This document shows, piece by piece, positions 1 to 7,770 of a stretch of DNA of 50,996 nt; the first letter of the stretch is position 1, and every line of letters begins with the position of its first letter. Origin of the DNA: Deinococcales bacterium (GTDB taxonomy: Bacteria; Deinococcota; Deinococci; Deinococcales; JAAFIG01); NCBI GenBank assembly GCA_013298595.1, contig JAAFIG010000032.1, positions 1 through 50,996 on the forward strand. Reading direction: 5' to 3'. The translations under genes and the position numbers were made by a program. The notes under the pieces are model-generated. The model saw nothing but the letters and a program-made list of their open reading frames with translations. It searched no databases and was not told the DNA's origin.

Positions 1-799
1 TGTTTGGCATCTCGAGCCATCTCCAACCGATAAAAACGTTGTCTACGCAGGTGTCGAAGATGCCGCGCTTTTTCGTTCCGACGATGCTGGAGCAAGCTGG
101 CAAGAACTGAGTGGTTTACGCTTACATACCACTGGTAATACGTGGTCTCCTGGCGCGGGCGGTTTGTGTTTACACACGATTCTTATTGACCCCAATAACC
201 CTTTGCGAATCTTTGTAGCGATTTCGGCAGCTGGTGCGTTTCGTTCACTTGATGGTGGTGCTTCTTGGACTCCGATCAATCGTGGTTTGGTCTCTGGGCA
301 TATCCCAGACCCAGATGCCGAAGTTGGACACTGTGTGCACCACTTAGCCATGCACCCAAGCCAACCCGATGTGTTATTTATGCAAAAACACTGGGATGTG
401 ATGCGGAGCGATAACGGCGGCGATTCTTGGTACGAAATCAGTGGTGATTTACCCTCGGATTTTGGTTTTGTGATCGAAATAGATTCACAAAAACCCAATA
501 CTGTTTTTGTTATTCCCATCGAAAGCGACTCTAAGCATTACCCACCCGAAGGAAAATTACGGGTCTACCGCAGTCAAGGTGGCAACCAATGGCATGCCCT
601 CGAGCATGGTTTACCCCAAGAAAATTGTTATATCAATGTGCTGCGCGATGCCATGAGTGTCGATCAACACAACCCTTGCGGGATTTACTTTGGTACAACT
701 GGTGGCACTGTTTACGGCTCGAGTGATGGTGGTGAGACATGGCAAGCCATTGTGCAGAACTTACCGAGTATTTTATCCGTCGAGGCACAAACCCTATGA
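1..799 (+). CDS. Asp-box (BNR) beta-propeller protein, 5' end outside the window
   Basis: The reading frame is open from base 2, so the N-terminus lies upstream. The visible 265 residues carry four Asp-box motifs: [24 protein letters not shown] and SSDGGETW. These mark blades of the sialidase/sortilin-type propeller often annotated as exo-alpha-sialidase or YVTN/BNR repeat protein. I see no catalytic sialidase Arg triad, so enzymatic activity is not implied. The stop codon overlaps the ATG of the following sulfur-carrier gene (ATGA at 796-799), so the two are translationally coupled. Pairs of BNR protein and MoaD/ThiS-like protein recur in other bacteria, but their joint role is unknown to me. 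Confidence 0.8.
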   Translation, partial: VWHLEPSPTDKNVVYAGVEDAALFRSDDAGASWQELSGLRLHTTGNTWSPGAGGLCLHTILIDPNNPLRIFVAISAAGAFRSLDGGASWTPINRGLVSGHIPDPDAEVGHCVHHLAMHPSQPDVLFMQKHWDVMRSDNGGDSWYEISGDLPSDFGFVIEIDSQKPNTVFVIPIESDSKHYPPEGKLRVYRSQGGNQWHALEHGLPQENCYINVLRDAMSVDQHNPCGIYFGTTGGTVYGSSDGGETWQAIVQNLPSILSVEAQTL

Positions 800-1092
800 T
801 TCGTGTGCGATTACCGTATCATTTGCAAACACTGGCTCGAGTTGGGCGTGAAGTCAGTCTCGAGGTGCAAGGTGAAGTTTCGCTTGCCTCGGTGTTGGAT
901 GCCCTAGAAGCAGCTTATCCAAGTTTATGTGGCACGGTACGTAATCGTAGCGATGGGCAGCGTCGTCCGTTGATCCGTTTTTTTGCGTTGGAAAACGATT
1001 TAAGTTTGCAACCCACGAATTTGCCTTTGCCTGCACGAATTGCCAGTGGCGAAGAACCTTTGCTGATTGTTGGCGCGATTGCTGGTGGTTAG
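796..1092 (+). CDS. MoaD/ThiS-family ubiquitin-like sulfur carrier protein
   Basis: A 98-residue protein that begins [10 protein letters not shown] and ends in the diagnostic di-glycine (VGAIAGG). Beta-grasp carriers of this family are adenylated by an E1-like enzyme at the C-terminal Gly and then carry sulfur as a thiocarboxylate for molybdopterin, thiamine or other products. An upstream in-frame start at 739 exists, but the ATG at 796 overlaps the previous stop in the usual coupled way and gives the normal family length. The gene converges on an E1-like enzyme gene with a 4-bp overlap (1089-1092). No moaE, thiG or other partner is in view, so the acceptor pathway is unknown. Confidence 0.8.
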   Translation: MIRVRLPYHLQTLARVGREVSLEVQGEVSLASVLDALEAAYPSLCGTVRNRSDGQRRPLIRFFALENDLSLQPTNLPLPARIASGEEPLLIVGAIAGG

Positions 1093-1793
1093 CGTGATTG
1101 CATTTTGATTTTGCGGGCTTGATTGTCGAGTGCATCGTATAACCACAAATAACCCACCAAGGTTTCTAAACCCAGTAAATACTTGATGGCTTGGCTTGCC
1201 ATCATCGAACCAATCATACCGAGCAAGGGTCCGTGAACACCCAGTGTGTCGCAGTTCTCGGTGGTTTCTGGGGCTACTGGGAAAAAATTTCGCAAGCTGT
1301 GCTGCTGGTCAAAGACACTAACCATACCCTCCCAACGCACTGCTGCTCCCCAAACCAATGGTTTTTGCAAAGCAGTGCAGGTATCACTTATTAAATACCG
1401 CGAAGCAAAATTATCTGTGGCATCGAGAATTAAATCAAACCCAGCCAGCATTTGTGTTGCATTATCATCTGTGATGCTCGAGTGCGTAGAAATTTGTATG
1501 GTTGGATTGACAGCAACTAATCTTGCTTTGGCTACCTCGAGTTTGGGTTTACCAATATCGCTTGTGGTGTACAACGTTTGGCGTTGCAGATTGTGAATTT
1601 CGACAGTATCAAATTCGCTTAAACCAATGCGACCAATTCCTGTTGCTGCCAAATACTGGGCAATAGGCGATCCCAAACCACCAAGCCCAACGATCAGCAC
1701 ACTCGAGTCAGCAAGGCGTTGCTGCCCTGCTAAACCAACCTCTGGTAAAATCAGATGGCGAGCGTAGCGTTTGAGTTGATCGCGTTCAAGCAT
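1089..1793 (-). CDS. ThiF/MoeB/HesA-family E1-like adenylyltransferase
   Basis: A 234-residue protein with the family order complete: nucleotide-binding GLGGLGS at residues 36-42, the RQTLY segment at 71-75, DATDN at 124-128, and the C-terminal [19 protein letters not shown] helix. It should adenylate the C-terminal Gly of a ubiquitin-like carrier, most simply the one encoded convergently at 796-1092. The zinc site usual in MoeB/ThiF is missing: where CYRC normally stands the sequence reads SLRN (166-169), and the protein ends before the C-terminal CxxC. Cys181 (ENCDTLG) is retained and is the candidate sulfur-transfer cysteine. The exact carrier and product are not determined by sequence. 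Confidence 0.85.
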   Translation of the reverse strand: MLERDQLKRYARHLILPEVGLAGQQRLADSSVLIVGLGGLGSPIAQYLAATGIGRIGLSEFDTVEIHNLQRQTLYTTSDIGKPKLEVAKARLVAVNPTIQISTHSSITDDNATQMLAGFDLILDATDNFASRYLISDTCTALQKPLVWGAAVRWEGMVSVFDQQHSLRNFFPVAPETTENCDTLGVHGPLLGMIGSMMASQAIKYLLGLETLVGYLWLYDALDNQARKIKMQSR

Positions 1794-1805
1794 GGACTGA
1801 TTATT

Positions 1806-2318
1806 TCACAACTTGGTTATTAGCAATGCTTCTTGGGCACTTGTGTACGCACCATGTCCGCGCCACAAAATGATGCCTTGTTGATCGACCAGCAATAAAA
1901 TTATTTTTTGACCACTGGTTTCACCAATCGCTTTCAGCAACGCATCTCGAGCCATGTACAAACGAATCACCACTTCGGGTAACACCACATCTGGTACGCC
2001 TGAACGCAAACCTGTGTCCACAAAAGCTCGAGGTGTAGCACTGGTTGGTGGCAGCACAGGCATTTCGTAGAATGCAAGTTCGGGATGCACTTTGCGTAAA
2101 CGAGTGGCGGCTGAGTACCACGATGTCACTTGGGGTTGTTGCTGACTCGAGAAAGAAATAGCCAGTAGATTTATTTTCTTAGCAAAATCTTTAGGAAAAA
2201 CAAATTGTTTTCCTTCAAGATTAGCCCCTTGGATTGTTGGAAACACCATTTTTCCACTCGCTTTCGAGACAATCAAACTCGAGATTAGCAATACGCTCCA
2301 TAACACCCAGAATCTCAT
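1806..2318 (-). CDS. Secreted thioredoxin-fold-like protein without CxxC
   Basis: A 170-residue protein with a signal peptide (residues 1-22, ending in KASG). The rest reads like a redoxin fold: a core strand (NLLAISFSSQQ) near residue 50, then RSGVPD near 103, and a closing strand pair (IILLLVDQQGIILWRGHG) near 138-155. The redox CxxC is absent, with SSQQ in the equivalent place. The pattern also recalls mitochondrial ATP10-type assembly factors, but I hold that only as a possibility. It lies 12 bp downstream of nothing on its own strand and 12 bp upstream of the E1-like gene, so the two may be co-transcribed. A CATACT box lies 6 nt before the start codon. Confidence 0.5.
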   Translation of the reverse strand: MRFWVLWSVLLISSLIVSKASGKMVFPTIQGANLEGKQFVFPKDFAKKINLLAISFSSQQQPQVTSWYSAATRLRKVHPELAFYEMPVLPPTSATPRAFVDTGLRSGVPDVVLPEVVIRLYMARDALLKAIGETSGQKIILLLVDQQGIILWRGHGAYTSAQEALLITKL

Positions 2319-2379
2319 ACATTAAGTATGCGAAAGCAGATGAGTTTTTGCTAGGCTAACAATGACCTCGAGAAAAAAC

Positions 2380-2928
2380 TTATTTTTGTGTTGACAGTAA
2401 CTCGAGAATTTTTTGTTGCACAGGACAATCAGCATCGTGGGCACCACCTAGAAATCCAAGACTCATCAGAAATTCGTTGACAATTTCGCCACCCGTAAAC
2501 ACAAAAGTTTGCTTAAACAATTTCTTCCAAGCCATTAAATCTAAACCACGATGTAACTCGAGCCATGCACTAAAAGAACCATATTTTTGTTGTAATTCGA
2601 GAATACGTTTGGCATTTTCAATAGCCGCTTTGACTTTGAGTTTATTGCGAATAATACCAACATCAGATAACAACAGCGCCTCATCCTCGAGCGTAAAAGC
2701 TGCCACTGTCTCGAGATCAAAATTTGCATACGCTGCTGTAAATCCAGCGCGTTTTTTAAGAATAATCTCCCACGATAAACCCGCTTGGTTAATCTCGAGA
2801 ATTAAACGTTCAAACAACACGCTATCATCGGTACTTGGAAAACCATACTCGAGATTATGATACGCCACGTGGACAGCATGAAGTCTTCCAGAACGCACCG
2901 CTGAACAATACGATTCAGACATAACCAC
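2380..2928 (-). CDS. tag: DNA-3-methyladenine glycosylase I
   Basis: A 182-residue protein of the TAG family, which removes 3-methyladenine from alkylated DNA. The conserved block YHNLEYG near residue 23 matches the family YHDxEWG. LEINQAGLSW (41-50) includes the acidic base-recognition residue (Glu45 here, Glu38 in the E. coli enzyme), and the AGIIR-type segment reads VGIIRNKLK. The zinc-knot ligands appear kept: Cys8, a His before the YHN block, and His/Cys in GAHDADC near the C-terminus. It overlaps the end of the preceding gene by 14 bp. The start may be GTG at 2928 or ATG at 2922; the sequence does not decide. Confidence 0.88.
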   Translation of the reverse strand: MVMSESYCSAVRSGRLHAVHVAYHNLEYGFPSTDDSVLFERLILEINQAGLSWEIILKKRAGFTAAYANFDLETVAAFTLEDEALLLSDVGIIRNKLKVKAAIENAKRILELQQKYGSFSAWLELHRGLDLMAWKKLFKQTFVFTGGEIVNEFLMSLGFLGGAHDADCPVQQKILELLSTQK

Positions 2929-4438
2929 GTATAATTAAAAAGCAAACTTGAATGGTTTCTTGATTAATCCGAGCTGCTCGCAAAAAAATACTGTAGCGTT
3001 GCTTCGTAGTTGATTCAAAATAGCTAGTCGCGGCAATAACACCTGTACGAATTCCCTCATGAGTATATATTGGTCGCGCTGTGTAATCCCAAGCGCGACC
3101 TAATTGAAACCAGCTTTTTTCAAGACTATCTTGCAGGTTTTGCCAACGGGCAACACGACTTGTAAAAGCATAAATTTTGTCAAAATCATCTTTTTTTACA
3201 TCATTGGGAAGCAAGCAACCATCGGCTTTGGCTTCCAGTCCAGTCTTTTTTGTAAGTACCGAAATAAGTTTTGTCACTGACCAAATCCGTTGTTCAACTC
3301 GAGTTCTTGGAAGAACAATTGGTTGACCCCAAAGTGCGCTTTCAATTAAATTTAACAAGTATCGTGTTCTTGCTTGATTTGGTTGTAATTTCTCAAGTGC
3401 TTCGATTTGCTGCAAAATATCATCCCATTGACTGAGATACGCGAAAAACTCAATTCGGTCATCAATTTGGAATCGAATATACCAATAATGAACATCAGGA
3501 TTATTTGGTTCGAGGAGCAATGCTTTTTTTAAGGCATTGTTACTTTCTTGCCTAAAATCATCATTATCCCTAGTTAATTCTTCTATAAAATCATTTCTGG
3601 TTAATCGAGCCAGTCTAATTAGTGCCTTGGTATTTCGGTGTGCTTGACGTATAAACCCTCGAGTTTGGAGTAGTTGATTATAATAAAGCGGATCAAGAAT
3701 TGAAAATACAAATTTTTTATTTTCACCGTCAACGTTTCGTAAATGCCATATAAAACTTGATTGACGCAACATAGGTTTTAAAGATTGATTAAATCTCTTT
3801 GGTTCGCTTTTCTGATAGATGCGTCGGGGATTTTTTATAAGTATTTCAGAACGAACACGTCTGGGGTAATGAATAACAACGGTTGTCACCAAACTTTTTG
3901 ATGCCCAACCCCAATTATTGTAGTCACTAAAAGGATCAATCCTAATATCTGTACCATTACCAAAACCGCTAGTATCAGGAATACGGTAAGTCACCCGAAT
4001 GCGTTGTGTTACTCGAGGTGCAAAACGCAGTTGAAATTGACCATCTTGAAAATCGGGTTTCCGAAACCACTTACCACGCGGAGAACGAACACTAACACCT
4101 AAATTCTGCCAATCTGCACTCGCTTCGCCGTTATCACAACAAAGTTCATCTGGTGTATTTACGCTTATATCAACGCGTTTCCAGTATAAACTAGGATTAA
4201 ATAATACAAATTCAATTTGTACTCGAACAGCGGGTTTGATTTGCCCTCGAGGTTGAAAAAATTTTAGATCAAAACGTTGCGAAACTATTCGCACAGAGGT
4301 TTTTTTGACTGTTGCAAGTGAACCAGCAAATACATGATACAGATCACCGTATTCATATCGCGTACCACCAGTAGCCATTGCTTGATACCATAAAAGTAAT
4401 ACGGCAAGAATAATTACTCGAGTCAAGTAAAAACGCAT
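2915..4438 (-). CDS. Unrecognised secreted protein, beta-rich N-terminal half and helical C-terminal half
   Basis: A 507-residue protein with a signal peptide (residues 1-22). Residues 25-260 are strand-rich (for example RVQIEFVLFNPSLYWKRVDI) and recall DUF4424-like or immune-type beta-sandwich domains, but the match is too weak to name. Residues 270-370 look like TPR-type helices (ALKKALLLEPNNPDVHYWY). The C-terminal part has an odd YTARPIYTHEGIRTG stretch. The start is well fixed because a TATACT box sits exactly 6 nt before the ATG. The gene is AT-richer and has a lower density of CTCGAG than its neighbours, about 6 copies in 1.5 kb. I do not know its function. It overlaps the tag gene. 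Confidence 0.6.
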   Translation of the reverse strand: MRFYLTRVIILAVLLLWYQAMATGGTRYEYGDLYHVFAGSLATVKKTSVRIVSQRFDLKFFQPRGQIKPAVRVQIEFVLFNPSLYWKRVDISVNTPDELCCDNGEASADWQNLGVSVRSPRGKWFRKPDFQDGQFQLRFAPRVTQRIRVTYRIPDTSGFGNGTDIRIDPFSDYNNWGWASKSLVTTVVIHYPRRVRSEILIKNPRRIYQKSEPKRFNQSLKPMLRQSSFIWHLRNVDGENKKFVFSILDPLYYNQLLQTRGFIRQAHRNTKALIRLARLTRNDFIEELTRDNDDFRQESNNALKKALLLEPNNPDVHYWYIRFQIDDRIEFFAYLSQWDDILQQIEALEKLQPNQARTRYLLNLIESALWGQPIVLPRTRVEQRIWSVTKLISVLTKKTGLEAKADGCLLPNDVKKDDFDKIYAFTSRVARWQNLQDSLEKSWFQLGRAWDYTARPIYTHEGIRTGVIAATSYFESTTKQRYSIFLRAARINQETIQVCFLIIRGYV

Positions 4439-4444
4439 AAAATG

Positions 4445-4450
4445 AGTATA
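4445..4450 (-). promoter_or_regulatory. -10 box TATACT of a probable leaderless transcript
   Basis: On the minus strand TATACT is followed by exactly 6 nt and then the ATG at 4438. This is the TANNNT-N6-start layout known for leaderless mRNAs in Deinococcus. There is no Shine-Dalgarno sequence. Confidence 0.65.
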
Positions 4451-4492
4451 GATGCATCTTTAAGAATATGATTAACTCGAATTTCTTGTGTT

Positions 4493-5320
4493 TTATGCTA
4501 AAGCTAAATTCAGCTCATCACGCAGAGCTTTCGCTGCTTCCCTTGCCGCCACTGCATAATCCGCACCACGACTAGCGTACTGAATACCCCTTGAAGCACT
4601 GGCAACAGCCCCTAAGCCATTGCTATCAAACGCTGCTGCTAAATCCGATGCCTTTGCCCCCTGAGCACCAAGCCCAGGCAATAACAACACCACATTCAGC
4701 AAACGCTTACGCCACGCCTCGAGTTCGGTCGCATGGGTCGCACCAACAACCGCTCCAACTGCCCCATAGCCATTTTGGGCTTGGATTGCCAAATGCGCTG
4801 CAATCACTTCAGCCACTGTGCCATGTTTTGTCTCGAGGTCTTGGATATCTTTTGAGCCAGGATTACTGGTTTTAACCAGTACAAATACCGCACCATCATG
4901 ATTTCGAGCGGCTGTTAAAAACGTTTCAATGGTCTCAAAGCCCAAAAATGGATTCATCGTTAGACCACTCCCAGCATGAACCCCCATCAACCAAGCCTTG
5001 GCATATGCCTCGGCAGTACTCGGAAAATCACCACGTTTTGCATCCAAAATAACGGGTACACCCATGACTCGAGCCGCTGCACACAACCGCTCGAGCATCG
5101 CCATACCCTCCACACCCATCGCTTCGTAATATGCCACATTCGGTTTGACACAAGCCACAAACTCGGCGCAACGCTCGAGCACATCTAAACAATGCGCCTC
5201 GACAATATCAAGATTGCTCCCATGCCACTCGAGACGAGGATCCAAACCAAGACAAAGACGAGTGTTTTTCTCGAGTATCCGAGTGTGCAGTTTTTCGGCA
5301 AAATTCACGGTGCACAGCAT
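4493..5320 (-). CDS. pyrF: Orotidine 5'-phosphate decarboxylase
   Basis: A 275-residue enzyme that converts OMP to UMP, the last step of de novo pyrimidine synthesis. The catalytic tetrad motif DAKRGD lies at residues 93-98, preceded by CLGLDPR (substrate Asp) and VKPNVAYYE. The spacing fits the longer PyrF subfamily 2. The frame stays open upstream to 5518, but that extension runs through two copies of an extragenic palindromic repeat and reads as low-complexity Arg/Gly, so I start at the ATG at 5318-5320. No other pyr genes are nearby. Confidence 0.9.
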   Translation of the reverse strand: MLCTVNFAEKLHTRILEKNTRLCLGLDPRLEWHGSNLDIVEAHCLDVLERCAEFVACVKPNVAYYEAMGVEGMAMLERLCAAARVMGVPVILDAKRGDFPSTAEAYAKAWLMGVHAGSGLTMNPFLGFETIETFLTAARNHDGAVFVLVKTSNPGSKDIQDLETKHGTVAEVIAAHLAIQAQNGYGAVGAVVGATHATELEAWRKRLLNVVLLLPGLGAQGAKASDLAAAFDSNGLGAVASASRGIQYASRGADYAVAAREAAKALRDELNLALA

Positions 5321-5354
5321 AACGTAAAAGACTTGAGGAAGGACGAAGGCAAAA

Positions 5355-5416
5355 CCGTAGTGGCGAGGCGTGCCTCGCCCTGCAAAAAAACCGTAGAGGC
5401 GGGACTTGCCTCGCCC
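5355..5416. repeat. Two tandem extragenic palindromic repeats, CCGTAGNGGCG family
   Basis: The copies at 5355-5380 and 5391-5416 each read CCGTAG, then GGCGAGG or GGCGGGA, a 2-4 nt loop, then CCTCGCCC. They are separated by TGCAAAAAAA. The same unit recurs at 39968-39993, 40024-40049 and 44600-44627. Such short palindromes are dispersed in many genomes and can fold as mRNA hairpins. Confidence 0.85.
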
Positions 5417-5606
5417 AACTAGGAAAACACGTTCACTGCTACTAACTCCCCTCTCTTGACCATAAACACGCACCTGCGGGCATGGTCGTTCGCCTCTGGC
5501 TCGACCCTTCTTGCTCATAAGACAGCACCTAGCGGGCTATTCGCGCCTCAAACGAGGAGTTTAGGTCAAAGGCTTTACAACTCGAGTCTCAAGCACGAAA
5601 CGAATC

Positions 5607-5629
5607 GCTAATAGCTAGTGGCTATTAGC
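5607..5629. other. Perfect 9-bp hairpin GCTAATAGC/GCTATTAGC
   Basis: Arms at 5607-5615 and 5621-5629 flank the loop TAGTG. There is no T-tract on either side. It sits about 60 bp before the endonuclease V start and could be an operator or an mRNA fold. The role is unknown. Confidence 0.5.
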
Positions 5630-5690
5630 TACCTTCTGCTACGGCATTGTGCGGATAGCGCAGAGTGCTTTGACCTGTAATACTCGAGCG

Positions 5691-6142
5691 ATGAAAGTTT
5701 GTCTTGATGTTCAATACCATGCAGATCATGCGGTTGCAGCAGCGGTTTTGTTTGCTGGTTGGACGGATGCAGTGCCTGCTCGAGTTGTGACGGTGCGGGT
5801 GGATGATGTTTTGCCGTATGAGTCTGGGGCGTTTTATAAGCGTGAGTTGCCTTGTTTGTTGGCGGTGCTGAGTCAGATTTCCGAACCGCTCGAGTGTGTG
5901 GTGGTGGATAGTTTTGTATTTTTAGATGCAGCACAAAAACTTGGTTTAGGTGCTCGGCTTTACGATGCGCTTGGACAAAAAATTCCTGTGTTGGGCGTGG
6001 CAAAAACCGCTTTCTATCAAGCTCTTGCACTCGAGGTTTTTCGTGGTGATTCTAAACAGCCGTTGTTTGTTAGCGCTATCGTATTCCGACTTTGCTGAAA
6101 GCTGTGGATTCGCTTGCTCGTGGTGCGTGGAGTATGAAATGA
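5691..6142 (+). pseudogene. Endonuclease V homologue broken by a deletion/frameshift
   Basis: The first frame (5691-6098) starts MKVCLDVQYH and keeps family landmarks: the catalytic-type Asp in LDVQY, the wedge segment PYESGAFYKREL, VVVDSF, and GVAKTAF with the conserved Lys. Endonuclease V cuts DNA near deoxyinosine. After KQPLFVSA the frame runs into IVFRLC and stops. The expected C-terminus YRIPTLLKAVDSLARG continues in another frame at 6074-6142 and ends in TGA. About 15-18 residues that normally lie between PLYVSA and RIPTLLK are missing, so the lesion looks like an out-of-frame deletion of roughly 50 bp near 6070-6080. An assembly error is an alternative. Confidence 0.7.
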
Positions 6143-6149
6143 TGTTGTT

Positions 6150-6599
6150 ATGAAACTCGAGGAGTACACGTTGAAAGTTGTTTACCGCGATGATTGGCAA
6201 GTGTTTGAAGCCAATCTGGAAGAGTTTTTTGCTTTGATTGCCACAGGAGATACCGAACTCGAGGCTCGTATAGAGTTGCAACGCTTATTTGATGAACGTC
6301 TGATTTATCATTCGGCAACGGGTAAACCATTGCCGATTCCGGGTGAAGCGCCAGAGTTGATGTTTTCGAGTACTGCTTTAGTGGATGCGAATGCAGCATT
6401 AGCTCGAGATTTTTTTCAAAAAATTTTGCAACTTGATTACGATCAAGTGTTTTTGAATGATGCGACAACACTCGAGGAGTTTGGGGAAATTTCGGCTCTA
6501 CGCAATCGGGTCTTTTCGTTGTACGGTGTGGATATTGGACTCGAGGCGGAACGCCCTTTGTGGCAAATTCTGCAACTCATTCGAGCTTCGAGTAAGTAG
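6150..6599 (+). CDS. Small protein with HicB-like N-terminal half
   Basis: A 149-residue protein. Residues 5-68 (YTLKVVYRDDWQVFEANLEE, then TGDTELEARIELQRLFDERL and GKPLPIPGE) follow the HicB antitoxin strand-helix pattern in which a partly degraded RNase-H-like fold ends in a P-rich turn. The C-terminal half (ALARDFFQKILQLDYDQVFL onward) is not one I recognise and has no clear HTH or ribbon-helix-helix. No HicA-like toxin gene is adjacent, so a toxin-antitoxin role is not supported. It ends 7 bp before slyD and probably shares its transcript. Confidence 0.5.
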   Translation: MKLEEYTLKVVYRDDWQVFEANLEEFFALIATGDTELEARIELQRLFDERLIYHSATGKPLPIPGEAPELMFSSTALVDANAALARDFFQKILQLDYDQVFLNDATTLEEFGEISALRNRVFSLYGVDIGLEAERPLWQILQLIRASSK

Positions 6600-6606
6600 G
6601 GGATTT

Positions 6607-7080
6607 ATGAAAGTCGAAAAAGATACTGTGGTCAGCGTTGAATATCGGTTAACTGTTTCTGAAAATATTGTGGATGAAAGTGATGGCGAGCCGTTGTTGT
6701 ACTTGCATGGTCATGGCAATATTATCGTTGGACTCGAGAATGCTTTAACGGGTTTACATGTTGGTGATGAGAAAAACGTGGTGGTGAATCCAGAAGATGG
6801 CTATGGTTTATTTGATGAAGAAGCCATTCAAACCATTCCTGTGGCAAGTTTTGAAGATGAACTCGAAGTTGGTGGGCATTACACGGGCGAAAACGAAGAT
6901 GGTGAAGCTGTGAGTTTTACGGTGCTTGAAATCGAAGGCGATGACGCACTGGTGGATTTTAATCATCCGCTGGCTGGGGATACCCTTGAGTTCTGGGTGA
7001 AAGTGGTGGGTATTCGTAATCCCACCGATGCTGAACTCAAGCATGGGCACGCTCATGCCAAAGCTGTAATTCAAGCCTGA
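6607..7080 (+). CDS. slyD: FKBP-type peptidyl-prolyl isomerase, SlyD family
   Basis: A 157-residue cytoplasmic folding helper. The FKBP core begins VEKDTVVSVEYRLT and includes the active-site loop HGHGNIIVGLENAL and the flap-inserted IF chaperone domain (about residues 70-120, PVASFEDELEVGGHYTG onward), closing with FNHPLAGDTLEFWVKV. The metal-binding tail is short, HGHAHAK, unlike the long His/Cys-rich tail of E. coli. The frame is open upstream to 6457, but the ATG at 6607 gives the exact family N-terminus and has AGGGG upstream. It converges with mqnB with a 10-bp overlap. Confidence 0.9.
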   Translation: MKVEKDTVVSVEYRLTVSENIVDESDGEPLLYLHGHGNIIVGLENALTGLHVGDEKNVVVNPEDGYGLFDEEAIQTIPVASFEDELEVGGHYTGENEDGEAVSFTVLEIEGDDALVDFNHPLAGDTLEFWVKVVGIRNPTDAELKHGHAHAKAVIQA

Positions 7081-7706
7081 GTCTCGAGCAATCCTAACAA
7101 CCTATCCCATTGCTGCTCGAGTGTGTTATTTAAGCGCTCGAGCGCTTTTTGCAATTGCCAGTTTTCTCGGTCTCCTACGGCATTACTGATGGTACGAATC
7201 TCGAGGGCTGGCACGCCTGCACGTAAGGCTGCGTGGGCAACACCTGCGCCTTCCATGGCTTCGGCTCGAGCTGCAAATTGTTGTTCGATACCAGCGGCTC
7301 GAGTCAAATTGGTGGTGACAGTTTCGAGTGTGGCTATTACGCCGTACTCGAGTTTGGCTGTGTTTGCAAAAGTAGCAGCTTGTTCCCAGACTGGTAAGGT
7401 TTGAAAGACATTCGCAGCAATTGGGAAATTCAGCGCTGTTACTTCAGCCCCGTTTTGCACACCAAGCCCAGCATAAACAATTTGGCTTGAGACAATCACA
7501 TCACCAAGGTTGAGATTCGATTTTGGGTACGCTCCAGCAATCCCAATCGATAAGACCAAATCAGCTTTGACCTCGAGTAGTGCCGTTTGGGTAGAAAGTG
7601 CGGCATTGACTGCGCCAATGCCTGAAACAACGATGCTCGAGTGCGGCAGTATTGGTAACCGTTTTGCCTCGAGCGGTGTAGCAACAACAATCAAAATGCT
7701 TTTCAA
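7071..7706 (-). CDS. mqnB: Futalosine hydrolase
   Basis: A 211-residue enzyme of the nucleoside phosphorylase superfamily that removes the base from futalosine in the alternative menaquinone pathway. It begins VVATPLEAKRL and has GIGAVNAAL, SIGIAGAYP and the diagnostic MEGAGVAHAALRAGVPALEI followed by RTISNAVGDRENW. The MEGAG and ISNAVG blocks separate it from MTA/SAH nucleosidases. The start is TTG at 7706, which gives the normal N-terminus. Presence of this pathway agrees with a Deinococcota-like host. No other mqn gene is in the window. Confidence 0.88.
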   Translation of the reverse strand: MKSILIVVATPLEAKRLPILPHSSIVVSGIGAVNAALSTQTALLEVKADLVLSIGIAGAYPKSNLNLGDVIVSSQIVYAGLGVQNGAEVTALNFPIAANVFQTLPVWEQAATFANTAKLEYGVIATLETVTTNLTRAAGIEQQFAARAEAMEGAGVAHAALRAGVPALEIRTISNAVGDRENWQLQKALERLNNTLEQQWDRLLGLLETQA

Positions 7707-7720
7707 AGTGTGTCTATCTT

Positions 7721-7756
7721 AAAACAAAAACAGAGCAATGAAATTCATTGCTCTGT
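7721..7756 (-). terminator. Rho-independent terminator after the DUF3352-like gene
   Basis: A perfect 11-bp stem (ACAGAGCAATG at 7730-7740 against CATTGCTCTGT at 7746-7756) with loop AAATT. On the minus strand it is followed by TTTTGTTTT. It separates the gene at 7771-9456 from mqnB. Confidence 0.85.
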
Positions 7757-7770
7757 TCAAAAAATTGTGA

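Larger units (their letters stand above)
5321..5690. other. Intergenic region of 370 bp with repeats and a hairpin
   Basis: The spacer lies between divergent pyrF and the broken endonuclease V gene. It holds two tandem palindromic repeats (5355-5416) and a perfect hairpin (5607-5629). I see no convincing small gene. Short ORFs crossing it have no ribosome-binding site or start-linked TANNNT box. Confidence 0.7.

Noticed and set aside
5321-5518. N-terminal extension of PyrF in the open frame upstream
   Set aside because: It runs through two palindromic repeats, is Arg/Gly-rich, and the family N-terminus begins at the ATG at 5320.
6150-7080. HicAB toxin-antitoxin module
   Set aside because: No HicA-like toxin is adjacent; the next gene is slyD.
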